Shown: positions 47,106-59,111 of the stretch, piece by piece
Layout of the letters: every line of letters starts with the position of its first letter
Position numbering within the stretch: position 1 is the first letter of the stretch
Assembly (NCBI GenBank): GCA_001986395.2
Contig: MQVO02000011.1
Span: 248,001-312,000 of the forward strand
Length of the DNA stretch: 64,000 nucleotides
Source of the DNA: Irpex lacteus
Taxonomy: Eukaryota > Basidiomycota > Agaricomycetes > Polyporales > Irpicaceae
Direction: 5' to 3'
The notes under the pieces: model-generated
What the model saw: the letters and a program-made list of their open reading frames with translations, nothing else
Told to the model about the DNA's origin: nothing
The model's database searches: none
Position numbers and translations under genes: made by a program

Positions 47106-48969
47106 ATGGCTCGTCTTACCCGGATTGCCTTCCTCTTTTCCGCCCTCTCATTCCTCAACAGCGGCGTAGTCGCGTCTCCCGTCGCTGACCCCGAGGTTCA
47201 TGAGTTCCTCACGCGCAACGATCCAACTGTAAGGCCTCTTGCCAAACGACAGGCCAGTGGGTATCAGTCGCGTCACTTGCGACCCATGGACTACGTGCCC
47301 AATGCCAAACGTGACGGCTCGACACTTGACCTGGGCAACATCGCGACATTCGAGGGCGACCCGCAGCCTATTCGAGGCGCATTGGGCGATACATTCCTCA
47401 GCTCTAGCAACCATGCTATGGACAAGCAGAATATAGACAATGTGGCGGCTCCGCCAACGGACGCTGGTTAGTATCTATTCTCATGATATCACAGCTTCCC
47501 TGCATGCGGTTGTGCCTCGAGAAGCAACGCTTACCATGTGCCTCGTTCCTAGGAACCATCCCTAATCTCAAGTGGAGTATGTCTCTATCACATACTCGAC
47601 TGCTCAAGGTGCGTCTTTTTCGCGGCTCCTGTGCAATTTGTCATAGTCTAATTGTCTATTCTAGGGAGGTTGGGTTCGCGAACAAGTGATCACGGATCTT
47701 CCCGTGTGTATGTAATCATTTCCCATAAAGTCCAATGCCTTCGTTCTCATTCGCCCTTATAGCTAAAGACCTGGCTGGAGCTGAACTGCGTCTGTCACCC
47801 AATGCCTATCGAGAACTGTGAGAACCCACTGATAATCGTTATCTTCACATGATAGTGGACTGAACTGTTCTCAGGCATTGGCACCGTGTCGCAGAGTGGG
47901 GCTACATCTTGGGTGGTACTGGCCGTATCACTGCGGTGGACGAGGATGGCCGTAACTTCATTTCCGACATCAAAGGCCCAGTCAACGGCTCCGATCCAGA
48001 TATCTACTAGTACGTATACTCCTTACCTGACGCACGCTGAACTGTCACCGACGTGTATTTTGCTTCGTATTCTTTAGCTTCCCACCCGGCGTCCCACACA
48101 GCATCCAAGCCCTTGGAGATGGCCTGGAAATTCTGCTCATTTTCGCAGACGGAAACTTTGATGCGACCGGCACGACGTTCATGCTCTCCGACTGGCTTGT
48201 GCATACGCCGTTGGGAGTCGTCGCGAAGAACTTTGGCATGAACGCGACCTTACTTACCAAAATGCCTGCGAAGGATCCTTACATGCTGGAAGCTACCGCA
48301 CCACCCCCGCCTCTTGGTGAGGCGTCCGAAGAGGCTGTGAAGACTCCACAAGGCTATACTCCTGCGAAGTATGTCTTTGAGCTCTCCAAGCAAGAGAAGA
48401 CGATGGCTCCTGGTGGTGGTGGATGGGTTAAGATTCAGGACTCCGTCACGAACTTCCCTGTCTCCACTCAACTCGCAAGTGCCTTGGTGTACGTGGAACC
48501 CAACGGCATGCGTGAGCTACACTGGCACACTGCTGATGGTATGTCTAATGGCACATTGCTGCTCCGTGAAGTAATGATTGACGGATTGGCTCTTTCATTG
48601 CAGAATGGCTTTACATCATCAGCGGCACAGGGCGAGCCACCGCCTTTGCAGGGTCTAGCAGTGCCAGGACATTCGACTTCCAGGTATGTAGTATCATATC
48701 ACTGCAGCCTTGTAACGACACTAAATATGCCCCAATGATAGGCTGGCGATACCGGTGTCTTCCCCGTGTCATATGGTCACTACATGCTCAATCTCTCACC
48801 TACCGAACCGCTCATCTTCCTCGAGCTGTTCAAGGCGCCTCGATACGTCGACTTCAGCGCGACCCAATGGCTCGCGCTCACTCCCCCACAGATTGTGGCT
48901 GACCTGCTCAACATTACTACGGAAGCAGTTTCGGCTTTGAAGAAGGAGAAACAACTCCTCGTTGCTTAG
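47106..48969 (+). CDS. Secreted bicupin oxalate decarboxylase
   Basis: Converts oxalate to formate and CO2 using manganese; wood- and litter-decay fungi secrete it to control oxalate and pH. The ATG at 47106 opens a signal peptide ([17 protein letters not shown]... cleaved near VVAS). A propeptide-like part follows with two dibasic Kex2-type sites (LAKRQ and NAKRD). The first cupin has [15 protein letters not shown] (metal ligands His, His, Glu; near 47880) and [11 protein letters not shown]. The second cupin has [19 protein letters not shown] (near 48520-48620) and GHYML. It ends EKKQ-like KKEKQLLVA at 48969. The seven or so introns include a very short exon near 47690. Both metal sites look complete. 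The closest alternative, a bicupin oxalate oxidase, cannot be excluded without the lid sequence. Confidence 0.92.
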
Positions 48970-49290
48970 ATGATTCGTACTAGTAAAGTTGTATATTTTG
49001 TTCGACTTACTACTTATTCGCGTTCCAACCTATTAACTACTTACATATATCTAAGTACACCCCTTTGTATCACTTTATTTAATGTACACTTTCATCGCAT
49101 GTATTTCGTGCTCATCGTTCAAATTTACATCTACATTTCTGGTTTCTCTCTTCCGAGTTCGAAGTCGAGGTCGGCGCCTGTCATAAATACGTCGGTACAT
49201 GTCACGGACTGTCACGCATCTTCTCGGGTAGACCGTGACAGAGTTTCCTTCCGTGAATTCGACCTCGAGCTCGTCGTCCACGTTCCCGCC
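48970..49290. promoter_or_regulatory. Intergenic region with a small inverted repeat before CBP3
   Basis: A perfect 8-base inverted repeat (CTGTCACG at 49209-49216 and CGTGACAG at 49234-49241, 17-base loop) lies about 50 bases before the CBP3 start codon, so it is probably in the promoter or the 5' leader. A third GTCACG word lies at 49201-49206. Confidence 0.45.
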
Positions 49291-50441
49291 ATGGTTGCTC
49301 GTTCCATCCTTGCTCGCCGTCTCAGACAGTCCGGACTACAAAGGGTAGCGTACAGAGCAGCTTCGACAGCCCATGCCACGAAAAAACTACCCGAGAAACA
49401 TCATTCAGGCTCTTCCACACCCTCACAGCAGCCGAACGCCCCTCCACCTCAGCGGTCGTGGCTCACTGAGAAGATTAGAGCATCTCCCACGGCAACGAAG
49501 TTCTTTGTAGGCTTAGCGACACTACTTGGATACAACAGCCCGAAGCAGATTGCCGCACGGAGGTCACTTGCGCTGTATGAGCAGGTTTGCGTGCCGAAAG
49601 CAGACGAAGAGCAGCATTTCTGGCAAGAAGGTGCGTAGTTTATCAACCTAAACTGACTTGCAGTCATTGTATTTTACTCACTGAGATCTTCTGTTGAACA
49701 GAGTGTCGCCTACCACCAACATTCCAATCGTGGTTCACCGTGACAAACCTACATGTGTGGCTACTCACGGTCCGACTACGAGACCTTCCTGAACCCCTCG
49801 GAAAATACTACATTCAGAGTTTGCTGGACCATTTCTTCATCGACGTAGAATGGCGTGTACGAGCTGTTCTCCAGCCCTCTGTACGACAGCGCGTCGCCAA
49901 AGCTGGCCTTCCAAGTTACTCCACGACTAACTTCTACACTGTTCCTACGATTGACAAAAAGCCACGCGGGGACGCTCCGGAGAGACTTGTGACGCGTCAA
50001 ATGAAGATATTCAAAGAGCAGTGGGCGGGTATGGGCATGGCATTTGACCTTGGGTTAGTGCGAGGAGATGCGGAGCTGGCCGCGGCTATATGGCGGAACT
50101 TCCTTGGCGCAAGAGGTGCAAGGGGGATTGTCTATCCGTCATCAACAAACAAACCCACGTTCCGGCGATCTGTGAATCTTGTTGGTGGCGAGATTGAGAA
50201 AATCTCGGAACTAGACAAGAAAGGACTGGAAGCCGAAGAATCGAGAGATGACGGGTCTGGTGTTCACGACTTCTCTCCGGATGAGGCAGGTCTATACGTA
50301 CAGTATCCCGAGCTTATGGCGGATATGGCTCGCTATATGCGCAAGGAGCTCGTGCGTTTAGAAAACATCTCGGACGATCAGATTCAAGGCAAAAACGGGG
50401 AATCAGTGCAACTACTACGCTTTGGCAAAATCAGGGAGTAA
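49291..50441 (+). CDS. CBP3: Complex III assembly chaperone CBP3/UQCC1
   Basis: Mitochondrial factor that, with Cbp6, binds the ribosome exit and newly made cytochrome b to start complex III assembly. The ATG at 49291 begins with a basic mitochondrial presequence (MVARSILARRLRQSGLQRV). After a Pro/Ser-rich stretch comes the ubiquinol-cytochrome c chaperone domain: FFVGLATLLGYNSPKQIAAR, WFTVTNLHVWLLTVRLR, KYYIQSLLDHFFIDVEWRVR, MKIFKEQWAGMGMAFDLGLV and AAIWRNFLGARGA. The protein ends FGKIRE at 50441. A single intron (about 49631-49701) interrupts it. The length of about 360 residues fits fungal CBP3. QCR2 (30386-31866), another complex III gene, is in the same window but 17 kb away. Confidence 0.92.
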
Positions 50442-50648
50442 TAACCCGCTCGTGCTGCTGTCGTTGTTGTCGTGAGTTGAATTTCGTGTATAGTGTGGTA
50501 TGTGCAATAATGGTCGCTAACTCTTGCCCAGTACGTTATTTATAATAGAGCATACTGGAAATGTATAATGTCCCCGCTCAGTAGCGTCTATGACTATAAT
50601 CTCATCTTGGATCGTCAGCAGAGCCACTCTTCTACGATGCTTCACCTC

Positions 50649-51581
50649 TCAAGATGCCGGAGTCAAACCGAGGAACTCCCGTACTGCTTGTCTCTTTGCT
50701 GCTGTATCGCCCTTGATAGGCAGCCCATATGACTTCAGCAGATGTTCATAACGCTCCTCTATGCGAGACTGTCAGGTTGGGCTGGGCTATGGGGTTAATT
50801 CTCACGTACTCGTAAGGTGCTCAAATTCACCCTTCGTGGCGGGGAAGTTTGGTGGTATCTTCCCGTTCGCCATTACCAAAGGCGTTATATGCACCTTATT
50901 AGAGTTGATGACGCTGTTCTGTAATCGGCCGTAAAGACGAGCTTGGCTGGAAGATCAATAGTATAACGGTGAGTCCTGCTCTGAGTTGTGCAAATATCTC
51001 GCTTACTCCAGCTTTATGACTTCTCCGAACTGCTCCAGCCGCTGCTCTATACCCTGCAAGCGACCCTCAAAGCCCTCCTGGTCGATTTGAACATCGTATG
51101 CCCGCTCCTTCTCCTTATCGGACCGTCGTCCATGTTCAAGAAGATAAGTCACCTGCTCCTTGAGCGACTCTAGTTCTTGCTCGAGTTTATCCTGCGCTTG
51201 CTGGATGACTGCGATCGCCTCGGGCGTGACGCCAGCACCAGAGGCTGGAATAGCTGGAATAGCGGCGAGGGCTTGGGAAGCAACAGAGAATTGAGTTGCC
51301 AGGGTGCTGAGGGACGTGGAAATGGAGTTGGTCCATGCGTCTGTGTTCGCACGTCCTGGCGGGTTTCGCGCGATGGTCGTTAGCGGCGAGACGATGTCGG
51401 TAGGCGGCGTGAGTGGTGTTGGCGCATTCGGGTCGAAGGATGCGGAGAATGGGGATGCTGGCTCTTGTGGTGATGCAGGGGAAGACTTCGGCGGGGGATG
51501 CGGTGTTCCACTTCTTTGACGTTCGGCGTCCTCGCCCTCTACGAGTGTTGACCGTGAATCTTTGGTATCAAGGCTGGCCAT
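50649..51581 (-). CDS. Coiled-coil protein of unknown function
   Basis: I do not recognise the family. From the ATG at 51581 (MASLDTKDSRSTLVEGED) the first exon encodes a Pro/Ser-rich N-terminus (TPHPPPKSSPASP), a Ser/Thr/Ala-rich middle and a predicted coiled coil (AQDKLEQELESLKEQVTYLL and FEGRLQGIEQRLEQFGEVI). After an intron near 51005 come short exons with LYGRLQNSVINSNKVHITP and GKIPPNFPATKGEFEHL. The end, YEHLLKSYGLPIKGDTAAK and REFLGLTPAS, stops at 50649. The C-terminal part, with a small helical motif, looks more conserved than the rest in style. It is convergent with CBP3, only 200 bases apart. Confidence 0.7.
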
Positions 51582-52911
51582 GACGGACTCGCGCAGGCGG
51601 TGTTGTAGTGGTATGGTGTGCTATAGTATTCGCGAAGGTGAGGAAGGCAATAATATATGTGTGCACCGCGCAACGTCATTCTCACAGATGCAGTGTCATG
51701 GGCATATATAGGATGTCTGCGTTCCCGGGCAATCCACGGTGCGTAGGAACTTGTATCGCCCCTCGGAGCCGCTGGACCTATGTGGGAATATATCGAAGTT
51801 GTCCCGAAACCCGATGGGAGCTGTTTGGTGGGTCCGCATTGTATTGGTGCGCACTTTAATTGACTCCCGCGGTACCTCGTCTCCAGAAGTACATACACTG
51901 TCCACGTAGCCAGGTTACCAGTTTTTGCTTCTCAGGACGGATAGGTTTATCTGCGAATCGATCTACGAGTTGACCTCACACTCCGTAAGGTTGAACCGTT
52001 CATAATGCCACGCACCGGTGGGAATATACATTGCACGCCTTTGGTGCAATTGGGTATGGAGCGTGCCTAACGGGACACTGCCTCTACGACCTCGATACAT
52101 TGACCTGCGTCATACAATTCGGGTTTCACTGACCTCGCATCACGCAGCTGGTCTCATTTCAAAGATGTGGCACTCCATACTTACATGTCTAATAAGCTCT
52201 CCGAGCGGTTCGTCGTATGTCTCTCCGACAATCGTGCACGGTTTGTCTTTCAAGGTTCCCACCAACGTGATGTGTCCCTGATGTTCTTACGTGCTATACC
52301 CTGCAGATTACAATATCATAGTAGGCCTCGAACGCTAAAACATGGGGCGAGCTCAGGCCAGTGCTGTAGAGGACGGTCGAGAAGTTTGTCTTCATTTGCC
52401 CATAATTATAACGCGGGTTCGTTGGTACTAATAACATGGGAACTGCATCAAGCCGAGTTTGTAAAACACCATGCCGTCCACCGCGAGAATAGGTATCTCA
52501 CACTCCATAACTTCATGAATCATACGCTGAATCGACCATTCCTTAGGTGATGCTTTTTATGGCTAGGTTGTACAATACTCGAACAATGGAACCATCAAGC
52601 AACCGTCGAGCTGGATAGGGTTCCGTCGACTCCCCTCGCTAATGAAACCTAATGAAATGTAATTGAAACGCAATACACGTTCGAATTGACTCCGATGTGC
52701 TTCATTGGGACCAATTGAATCGTACTCGACTTGATGTCTCAGGTGAGTAGCGTTTTTGGGCACTAACACCACCGCTCAGAAGACATTGCTTACCAATAGC
52801 ACCAAAGCTCTTAGGTATATATCACACAGCAGTTCAGAAAAACACGAGCTCCATTCAATCGAGTACTACATGCAACACAAAAGTCAAAAGAGTGGGATTG
52901 CCAACCACTTC
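51582..52911. other. Intergenic region, no gene seen
   Basis: About 1.3 kb between two genes read on the minus strand. The frames present are short and unconnected. It should include the promoter of the coiled-coil gene (next to 51582) and the 3' UTR of the small secreted protein (next to 52912). Confidence 0.4.
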
Positions 52912-53665
52912 TTATGCGACACCATGGGAGGTCTTGCCAGCGTTCTTCTTGTCGGTGGCGATGTTCTTGGTCAGCTTCGTCCTGAAAATCACAAAAATTA
53001 GCCGTTTAGCTGGGAAGGTATCGAAACGCGATGACGTACTGCTCCTCAGTGATCTTGCTTTCAATGGAGGAAGTATCCTTGCCGGCGGCCTTGGCCTGCG
53101 CGAGCTGGATGTTGAGAGCTTGGACTTCACCGGTGAGCTTCAAGACCTTGTTCTGGATCTTGCCAACGCTAAGCGCATCAGCTATTCACAACAGCACATG
53201 TCAGTCCTCTCAATGATCGAAAGCGGAGAAAAAAGGATGCATACCGTCAGCACCGGAAGCAGCCTCGATCTCGGGGTTGAACTTGTCCGTCTCTGCTGAC
53301 TCGGCGGCTTCACGCATGTTCTGGACGGCCTCCAAGGTGGCAGAGTCAACCGTGGCGAGGTCTTGGCCGGCGAAAGGGTCTAACGGAAAATGAAGTTGAG
53401 TTTCACCGTGACCATGATGGTATACACGAGCTGACTTACCGACGAAGACCGCGTTGGAGAGGGCCTCAGCGTTACCGGCGACGTTGTCGGAAATCTGGAA
53501 GTCTGCGTAGCTGGTGGATGTGTGAGTACGTCGATTGAATGGGCGTATAAAACGAATTAAGACTTACTCGAGCTCCTTGAAAGCGGCACGACGGACGACA
53601 GGTGCCGAGAAGACAAGGCTGACGAGAGCAGCGAAGAAGAAGGTGAACAAAGCGAGACGGGCCAT
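52912..53665 (-). CDS. Small secreted helical protein
   Basis: Conserved type of small secreted protein in mushroom-forming fungi, of unknown role. Start at 53665: MARLALFTFFFAALVSLVFS is a clear signal peptide, followed by APVVRR, a possible Kex2 site. The mature part reads FKELDYADFQISDNVAGNAE, DLATVDSATLEAVQNMREAA and ETDKFNPEIEAASGADA, then VGKIQNKVLKLTGEVQALN and EEQTKLTKNIATDKKNAG, ending at 52912. There are no cysteines in the mature part. The long amphipathic helices have heptad-like spacing, so it may form a helical bundle or coiled coil. Four short introns were resolved, including one at 52966-53025. Confidence 0.8.
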
Positions 53666-55046
53666 TTCTGTACTTGGGAAAGAGTGGTGTACGAAAAGGA
53701 AGATAGAGCACTAGGCTGGCAGGAAGGTTGACTTGCGAAAGAAGGTGGCAAAAGCGACGACTTCAAGTCACGCTGTAGTAGAAGGAAAGAAAAGGAGAGA
53801 AGAGCTCGATGTTTTTCTGAGCTGGCACCTGGCACAGAAAGGTGAGAAGATGGTGTTCTCCTCTTCCGTTCGTGCTGCTGCTTTTATAACCTGCCCTCGC
53901 GTATGTAGCGTGCCGCGGCCCGCGTACTTTGCCAAGAGAGAAGACTGTACGGAGGACGGATACTAAAGATCACCATAACGACCAGGACCCCCGTAGCTAT
54001 AGTGAAGGGAAGCTTCTGACGAAGCGGCAGGATAATGCCCGGTCATGCCCCTTGCACGCACTTACATGGGGTCATAAAGCATGAACCGTTAAGCACACCT
54101 TCGGCGTTGCTATGTCTCTCACTGTCGATCGACGCGCTGACAGACAGCTCCTTGTGCCGCATCTTAAGTGAGTGGAACGCCGATATACAAGTTATCACGT
54201 CCTCACTCATTCTTCTGGACTGTGCTGGGGTTAACTGGCGTACTTACACAGAGAAACAGCTTACAATTGTCTCAAACCCACAATAATTGCGTCGCACACT
54301 CATTAGCACAAGTACGAGTAATTCATATCCAGCATGAGCCTAAGCCAACAGCAAGCGGCCCGGGCGAAAACATATCAGACACCGTGGGAACGTCCTTGTT
54401 TTCTTCCCCAGCAACAATCGCGAAGAACCAGACGGAAGACTTCTGATAATCGCGGCGAAATATTGCGAGTAGGCGACGCAACGCATCATGCATCAAAATG
54501 GCGGTCAGGCTGACAGAACTTCAGGCTGAGGAGATGGGGGCCCGCCGGAGGCCGGACAAGTGGTTGATGTGGTCTATCAACCTGCTGCAACTTGAAGTAT
54601 CAACTTACCACAGTACTTACATGTCGTCACGTGGCCGTCATGACAGTATGAAAGTAATCAAGCAAACAAGGAGAATTCATGCAAGAATGATGCACCATTC
54701 ATTCAGGCAGCTTTCGCCTTGAGGAAAGAGAAGACGTATGGCACGAACTTGAAGCCAAGTCACTTAATGGTATCGCTGAGAGATCTAAGTTAGCAGTACT
54801 ATGAGCGTACGGTATAAAGATAGCCGTCAGTCCAGTCGATTTGTCCAGCGCCTATCACAAGCTGTGGCCATGGATCACGTGCATACCGCCCGCCTTATAG
54901 AGGCGCAGAGCACGGGTCCGCCTGAATCCGCGAGTATAAGTAAGCTTTGTATGGGAATGCACTGGAATGCATCGCATGCTGACTCTGTATCACGCAATAC
55001 GTCGCAAGAAAACATATAAGTAAACCACCTCTGAGCACCGAAGACG
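53666..55046. other. Divergent intergenic region, no gene seen
   Basis: About 1.4 kb between two divergent genes, so it carries both promoters. A likely TATA element for the secreted protein gene (TTTTATAACC, near 53881) lies about 220 bases before its start codon, which suggests a longish leader or another start of transcription. No coding sequence is recognised. Confidence 0.4.
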
Positions 55047-55970
55047 ATGATCGGCTTTCTTCGCACTCTACTACCATTTGCTGCTCGTCCAGTGGCTCTT
55101 CAGAACACATTCACAACTCAGACTTTGTCTACCATGTCAGGTTCGTTTTCACAGGCTTCTATGCTGCATAGAAGGTCACTAATCGTGTCGTCGATGAGCA
55201 GGAACGGCACCAGAGATCGCGACGTTTGCTGCAGGCTGCTTTTGGGGTGTTGAGCACATCTTTTTGAAGCACTACCCCATTAAGGAGAACAAGGTGATCT
55301 TGAAGACTGCTGTGGGGTACACGGGTGGATACGAGCAGGCGACGAACCCGGACTACAGGACGGTGTGCTCGGGGTCGACCAACCATGCTGAGGCGTTGAG
55401 GATCGAGTTCGACCCTAGCATCGTGAAGTACGACGAGTTGGTTGGTGAGTGGCTACCTTTCTGAGGACGTATCTCCAAGGAGTCCGGAATGTTTGGAGAG
55501 GTCAAGAGGCAGTACTGATCTTTGTATGCAGAGTTCTTCTATCGTACACACGACCCTACGACCGTCAACCGCCAGGGTGGAGATACAGGCACTCGTGCGT
55601 GACGCTTATTCCCCGTTATCTCCTCAAAACACTACCTAAGGCCTAAATAACACGCATATATGCATAGAATACCGCTCCGCCATCTTTTACAACACCCCCG
55701 AGCAGCTCGAGATCGCAAAGCGCGTAACCGAAGAAGTCCAAGCAAAACACTTCACCCCTAAGGGTACGTCTCCCCCCTTTTTTCTCGCTTCTCGTCCTTC
55801 TGCGTCACACGCACAGGGGTGCTCAAAGCAGTTATATTTGAATAGGCCAGAAGATAGTCACTGAGATTTTGGCTGCTGGACCGTGGTGGGACGCTGAAGA
55901 GTACCACCAGGAGTACCTGCACAAGAACCCGTCTGGGTACCAGTGCCCCACTCATCGCTTGCACTGGTGA
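55047..55970 (+). CDS. Peptide methionine sulfoxide reductase A
   Basis: Repairs oxidised methionine (the S form of the sulfoxide) in proteins with thioredoxin. The ATG at 55047 gives a hydrophobic, basic leader ([18 protein letters not shown]) that could target mitochondria; a second ATG (MSGS, near 55134) could give a cytosolic form. The active-site motif [10 protein letters not shown] is near 55240, with the catalytic cysteine. [26 protein letters not shown] and [11 protein letters not shown] follow, then [13 protein letters not shown] and [19 protein letters not shown], ending HRLHW at 55970. Four short introns interrupt it. The motifs are complete, so it should be active. Confidence 0.93.
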
Positions 55971-56401
55971 TCAAACACGAAGTGTGTAGGTAGATACTGT
56001 AAGGTGAGTTGCGTTGCGTTTGGAGTGTTCAGGGCGTTGTTGCTGATGGAGTTCGGGAGACAGGAACGTGTATGATATAGTTTGAGCTTGAGTGTATGCA
56101 ATGAAGATGTTTCAGTATGCATTACCTCGTTTGCGTTTACCCTCTGGCCCCGGCCCTGCGGCTTCCCACCAATGACGGTGCCGTCTAATATCCAGTGAGC
56201 GATCAGTCTTCGTACAGGGACTCGCTCCACCTGTGGCCAAACTCACGGGGTTAGGTTTCTGGATATGAAGCCTCATGCCTCGTTTGTACCTTGCACAGTA
56301 TGCGTGGCCAAACCCTATAAGATGCGTAACGCGCGGTTATCCGGTGGGTTCAACAACAACACAGGTCCTATCTTGCCCTCCTCGCTACGACAGTACAACA
56401 A
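55971..56401. other. Intergenic region
   Basis: Spacer of about 430 bases between two genes on the plus strand; it must hold the 3' UTR of the reductase gene and the promoter of the repeat protein gene. No gene is seen. Confidence 0.4.
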
Positions 56402-58272
56402 ATGGGTGCCACTGACGAACGCGAGTATATCAGCGATTTGAAGGTATGTGGCGAGCACTTCGGATAGGGTGATGTGTATTCATGGCGTGTGTGACAGATA
56501 AAATATGGGGATTCAGCCTCTGAAGCACCCCCGGACGCTCTGCGAGAACTTTCAGGGTTGAGTAACAGCATCAACCACGGATACGGCGGAAAGTGCGCTG
56601 CATCACTCTATTCTACATACTCGTTTGCTAAGAACGCCATCTACTCACAATCATAGGCACGTTTGGCTCGTCCCCACCTACACCAAAGACATCTCATCCG
56701 CAACAACCTCGTTCCACGTCGTCGTTCAAAACGCCTCCGAAAAGAAGATGGACGACCTCGCTCGAGGAGCAGGCGGAGGGTACCGCTACATCTTTTCCAA
56801 AGCCGACCAAGACGAATCCAGCAAGATCGTCTACGCCGCGTTGCTTCGTACCCAGAGCGCTATGAGCACTCCGCCACCGGGATGGGATCTGATAACGGCG
56901 GATATTAACAAGGGACGGAGAAAGTCGAGGCTGTACATTGTGTTCAAGACAACCGTGGAATCGACAAGGTCAGCTGTCTTACTTTAGTATTATACATATG
57001 GAAATCATCTGACGGGCTTACTTTCATAGAACCTTGCTTTCAGTGCCTAGTATTAATGTCGGTGGCTATATCAGCGCGAGGAGTAGCGGCTATCTGTCTG
57101 CGAGGAGTAGTGTCGCTGCGAAGGAGTATGTCCAGAGGTTGGACGTACGGTATGGAGAAGATGCGTTCGATATGCCTGCGGACGCCATTCGGGAGATCAA
57201 TAATCTCAACGGGGAAGTATCTTGTCAGGACGGCGGGAAGTAAGTATCATACTACCTGCCTGATCTTCAGTGCAGTCGCTAATTAATTGATTTCACGATA
57301 GACCCGTTTGGCTTGTTCCAGTGTACACAACCGATGCCGCTAAAGCTGCCACGTCCTTCGACGTCCTCATCCAACCATACCAAGACCCCAAACTGAACAA
57401 CCTCGCAAAAGGCGATTCAGGAGGAGAGTACCGCTACGTCGTACCCAGAGCAGACCGCAAGCTTGCCGGTAAGATCTTGGAAGTGGGACTCGTACGCTCG
57501 GAGAGGCCGGTCAAGGCGGCGCCCTCCGGGTGGGACGGGTATTCGGTGGTGAACATTCTCAGTGGGCGGCCGAAGAGTTTCTTGCATCTTGTGTGGAAGA
57601 CTGCGTCGACGAATTCTTGGTGTGTGGCGCTGGTGTAGAATTATTGGAGGTCATCCAGCTGATATGTGTTGTCAGGTCGTTCTCTTCGCTGGTGTCAATG
57701 AGTCCGTTTAGTTCAACGAGTGGCGGACCGACTACGTATATCAGTCGTCTTAAGGTGAGCCGGCCTTCCTGGCACGTATTGTATCCTTGCTCATAATAAT
57801 CTGTAGGTGGTATACACCGATGAGATAGATCAAGCACCTGACGAGGCGATCTACGAGTTGAACGGCCAAAGTGCAGACATCAACTACCAATTTAGCGGGA
57901 AGTTAGTATCACCACACTACTCCCAATCTCTACTCCCCTTCTCTCTCTGACCTCGTCGTTCACCACAGATTCGTATGGCTCGTCCCAGAATACACAACAG
58001 ACCCCAACTCCGCCGCCACCGCTTTCACGATCAGCATCCAGTCCATCGCCGACCTCGCCTTCGACGACCTGGCCAAAGGCGCGGGAGGAGACTTTAGGTA
58101 TCTGCAGCCAAAGTTTGACGGGGCGAAGGGGAGAGCGAAGATCACTGAGGCGCAGTTGTTGCGCTCGGCTGCGCCTGTTAAGAGTGCGCCTGCTGGGTGG
58201 CAAGGTATCTCGAATGACATCAATGCGGGCAGGCAGAGGACACATCTTTATGTCGTCTGGAAGAGTTTGTGA
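56402..58272 (+). CDS. Protein of three tandem copies of one domain, function unknown
   Basis: The gene encodes three homologous units of about 150 residues. Each unit opens with a short strand pair ((E/T)YI..L.V.Y), then DA(I/L).EL and a Gly-Lys before VWLVP.YT.D. Next comes a region with SF.V.(V/I)Q and DLA(R/K)GAGG..RY, then LLR(T/S)..., a P.GW motif, and finally (D/N)IN.GR...LY(V/I)V(W/F)K at the end. The units run about 56402-56970, 57030-57625 and 57690-58272. Introns lie at the same places in each unit (after the first strand and just before VWLVP), so the units arose by exon-block duplication. The last motif (GW..I..DIN.G) resembles the MABP/beta-prism type of repeat, which binds membranes in other proteins, but this is a loose likeness. 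No signal peptide or membrane helix is seen. Confidence 0.8.
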
Positions 58273-59111
58273 TCGGTTGGGTTGCTCTTCGACATACCAT
58301 CATAGTTGTAATGCGTATACTTGCTCCCCGCCTGTATAGAAGGAGAACAGCCCTACTGGACTGTAATTCCTCTATAACCTTCGCCCTGATGTGTCTTCCT
58401 ACTAACAAATAGACCGGAGTACATAGCTCTGTCGATGGCGGAATCACAGGTAGAATACTAGTGGTCACTAGTAGACACAATTCAGGTTTGTCTACCTATC
58501 AGAGTGGGCCCGTCCTGTTGTTATTTTCACCTACATCCGTGACAGTCCGTACAAGCGCTTCCCACCGACTTCCTACTGGCACAGAAGCCGCCGTCATCAA
58601 GGCCGACGATCGGGATGAACTTCCCGATAAAGAAATGGGCGCCGACACTACGCCTGGGCTGTCGGTTGAATCTGACGTCATAAGCCACGACAGTCGACCG
58701 CCACTAGGAGAGTGGGCTAATGCCTCATCGTCGCACAATTAACTCTTTGCTTTGATATATTCATTTGTAATGAGCTTACTTCTAAGCACCGTAGACCCAT
58801 ACAGCCGAACGAGACTGGTATAAATCGATGAAGCATTGCAGATTGCTTAGCTCAGTTCGAACTTCGGTAAATCAGTATTTATTGTGTTACAATACTACGG
58901 TTGACCAGCGTGTAGAACCATCCAAATTTCCATACGTTCGATGCTGATATAGTTTTTGAGATGCCGGTAATACGCCTACTTCAGGGCCCCTCAACACTGC
59001 ACCATGATTATCAATCATTATGGTCGGTCACAATAGGGCCTCGCATGTTCACGTCTCCATTATTAAAGTCATCGGTTGACCATAACTTCTGACGAGCTTC
59101 CATGTTTAAGC
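58273..59111. other. Convergent intergenic region, no gene seen
   Basis: About 840 bases between the repeat-protein gene and the 3' end of the dynamin/MIF4G gene. A frame at 58461-58742 shows no domain. A palindromic TGACGTCA (near 58674) is a CRE-type site, but it is not close to a gene start. Confidence 0.4.
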
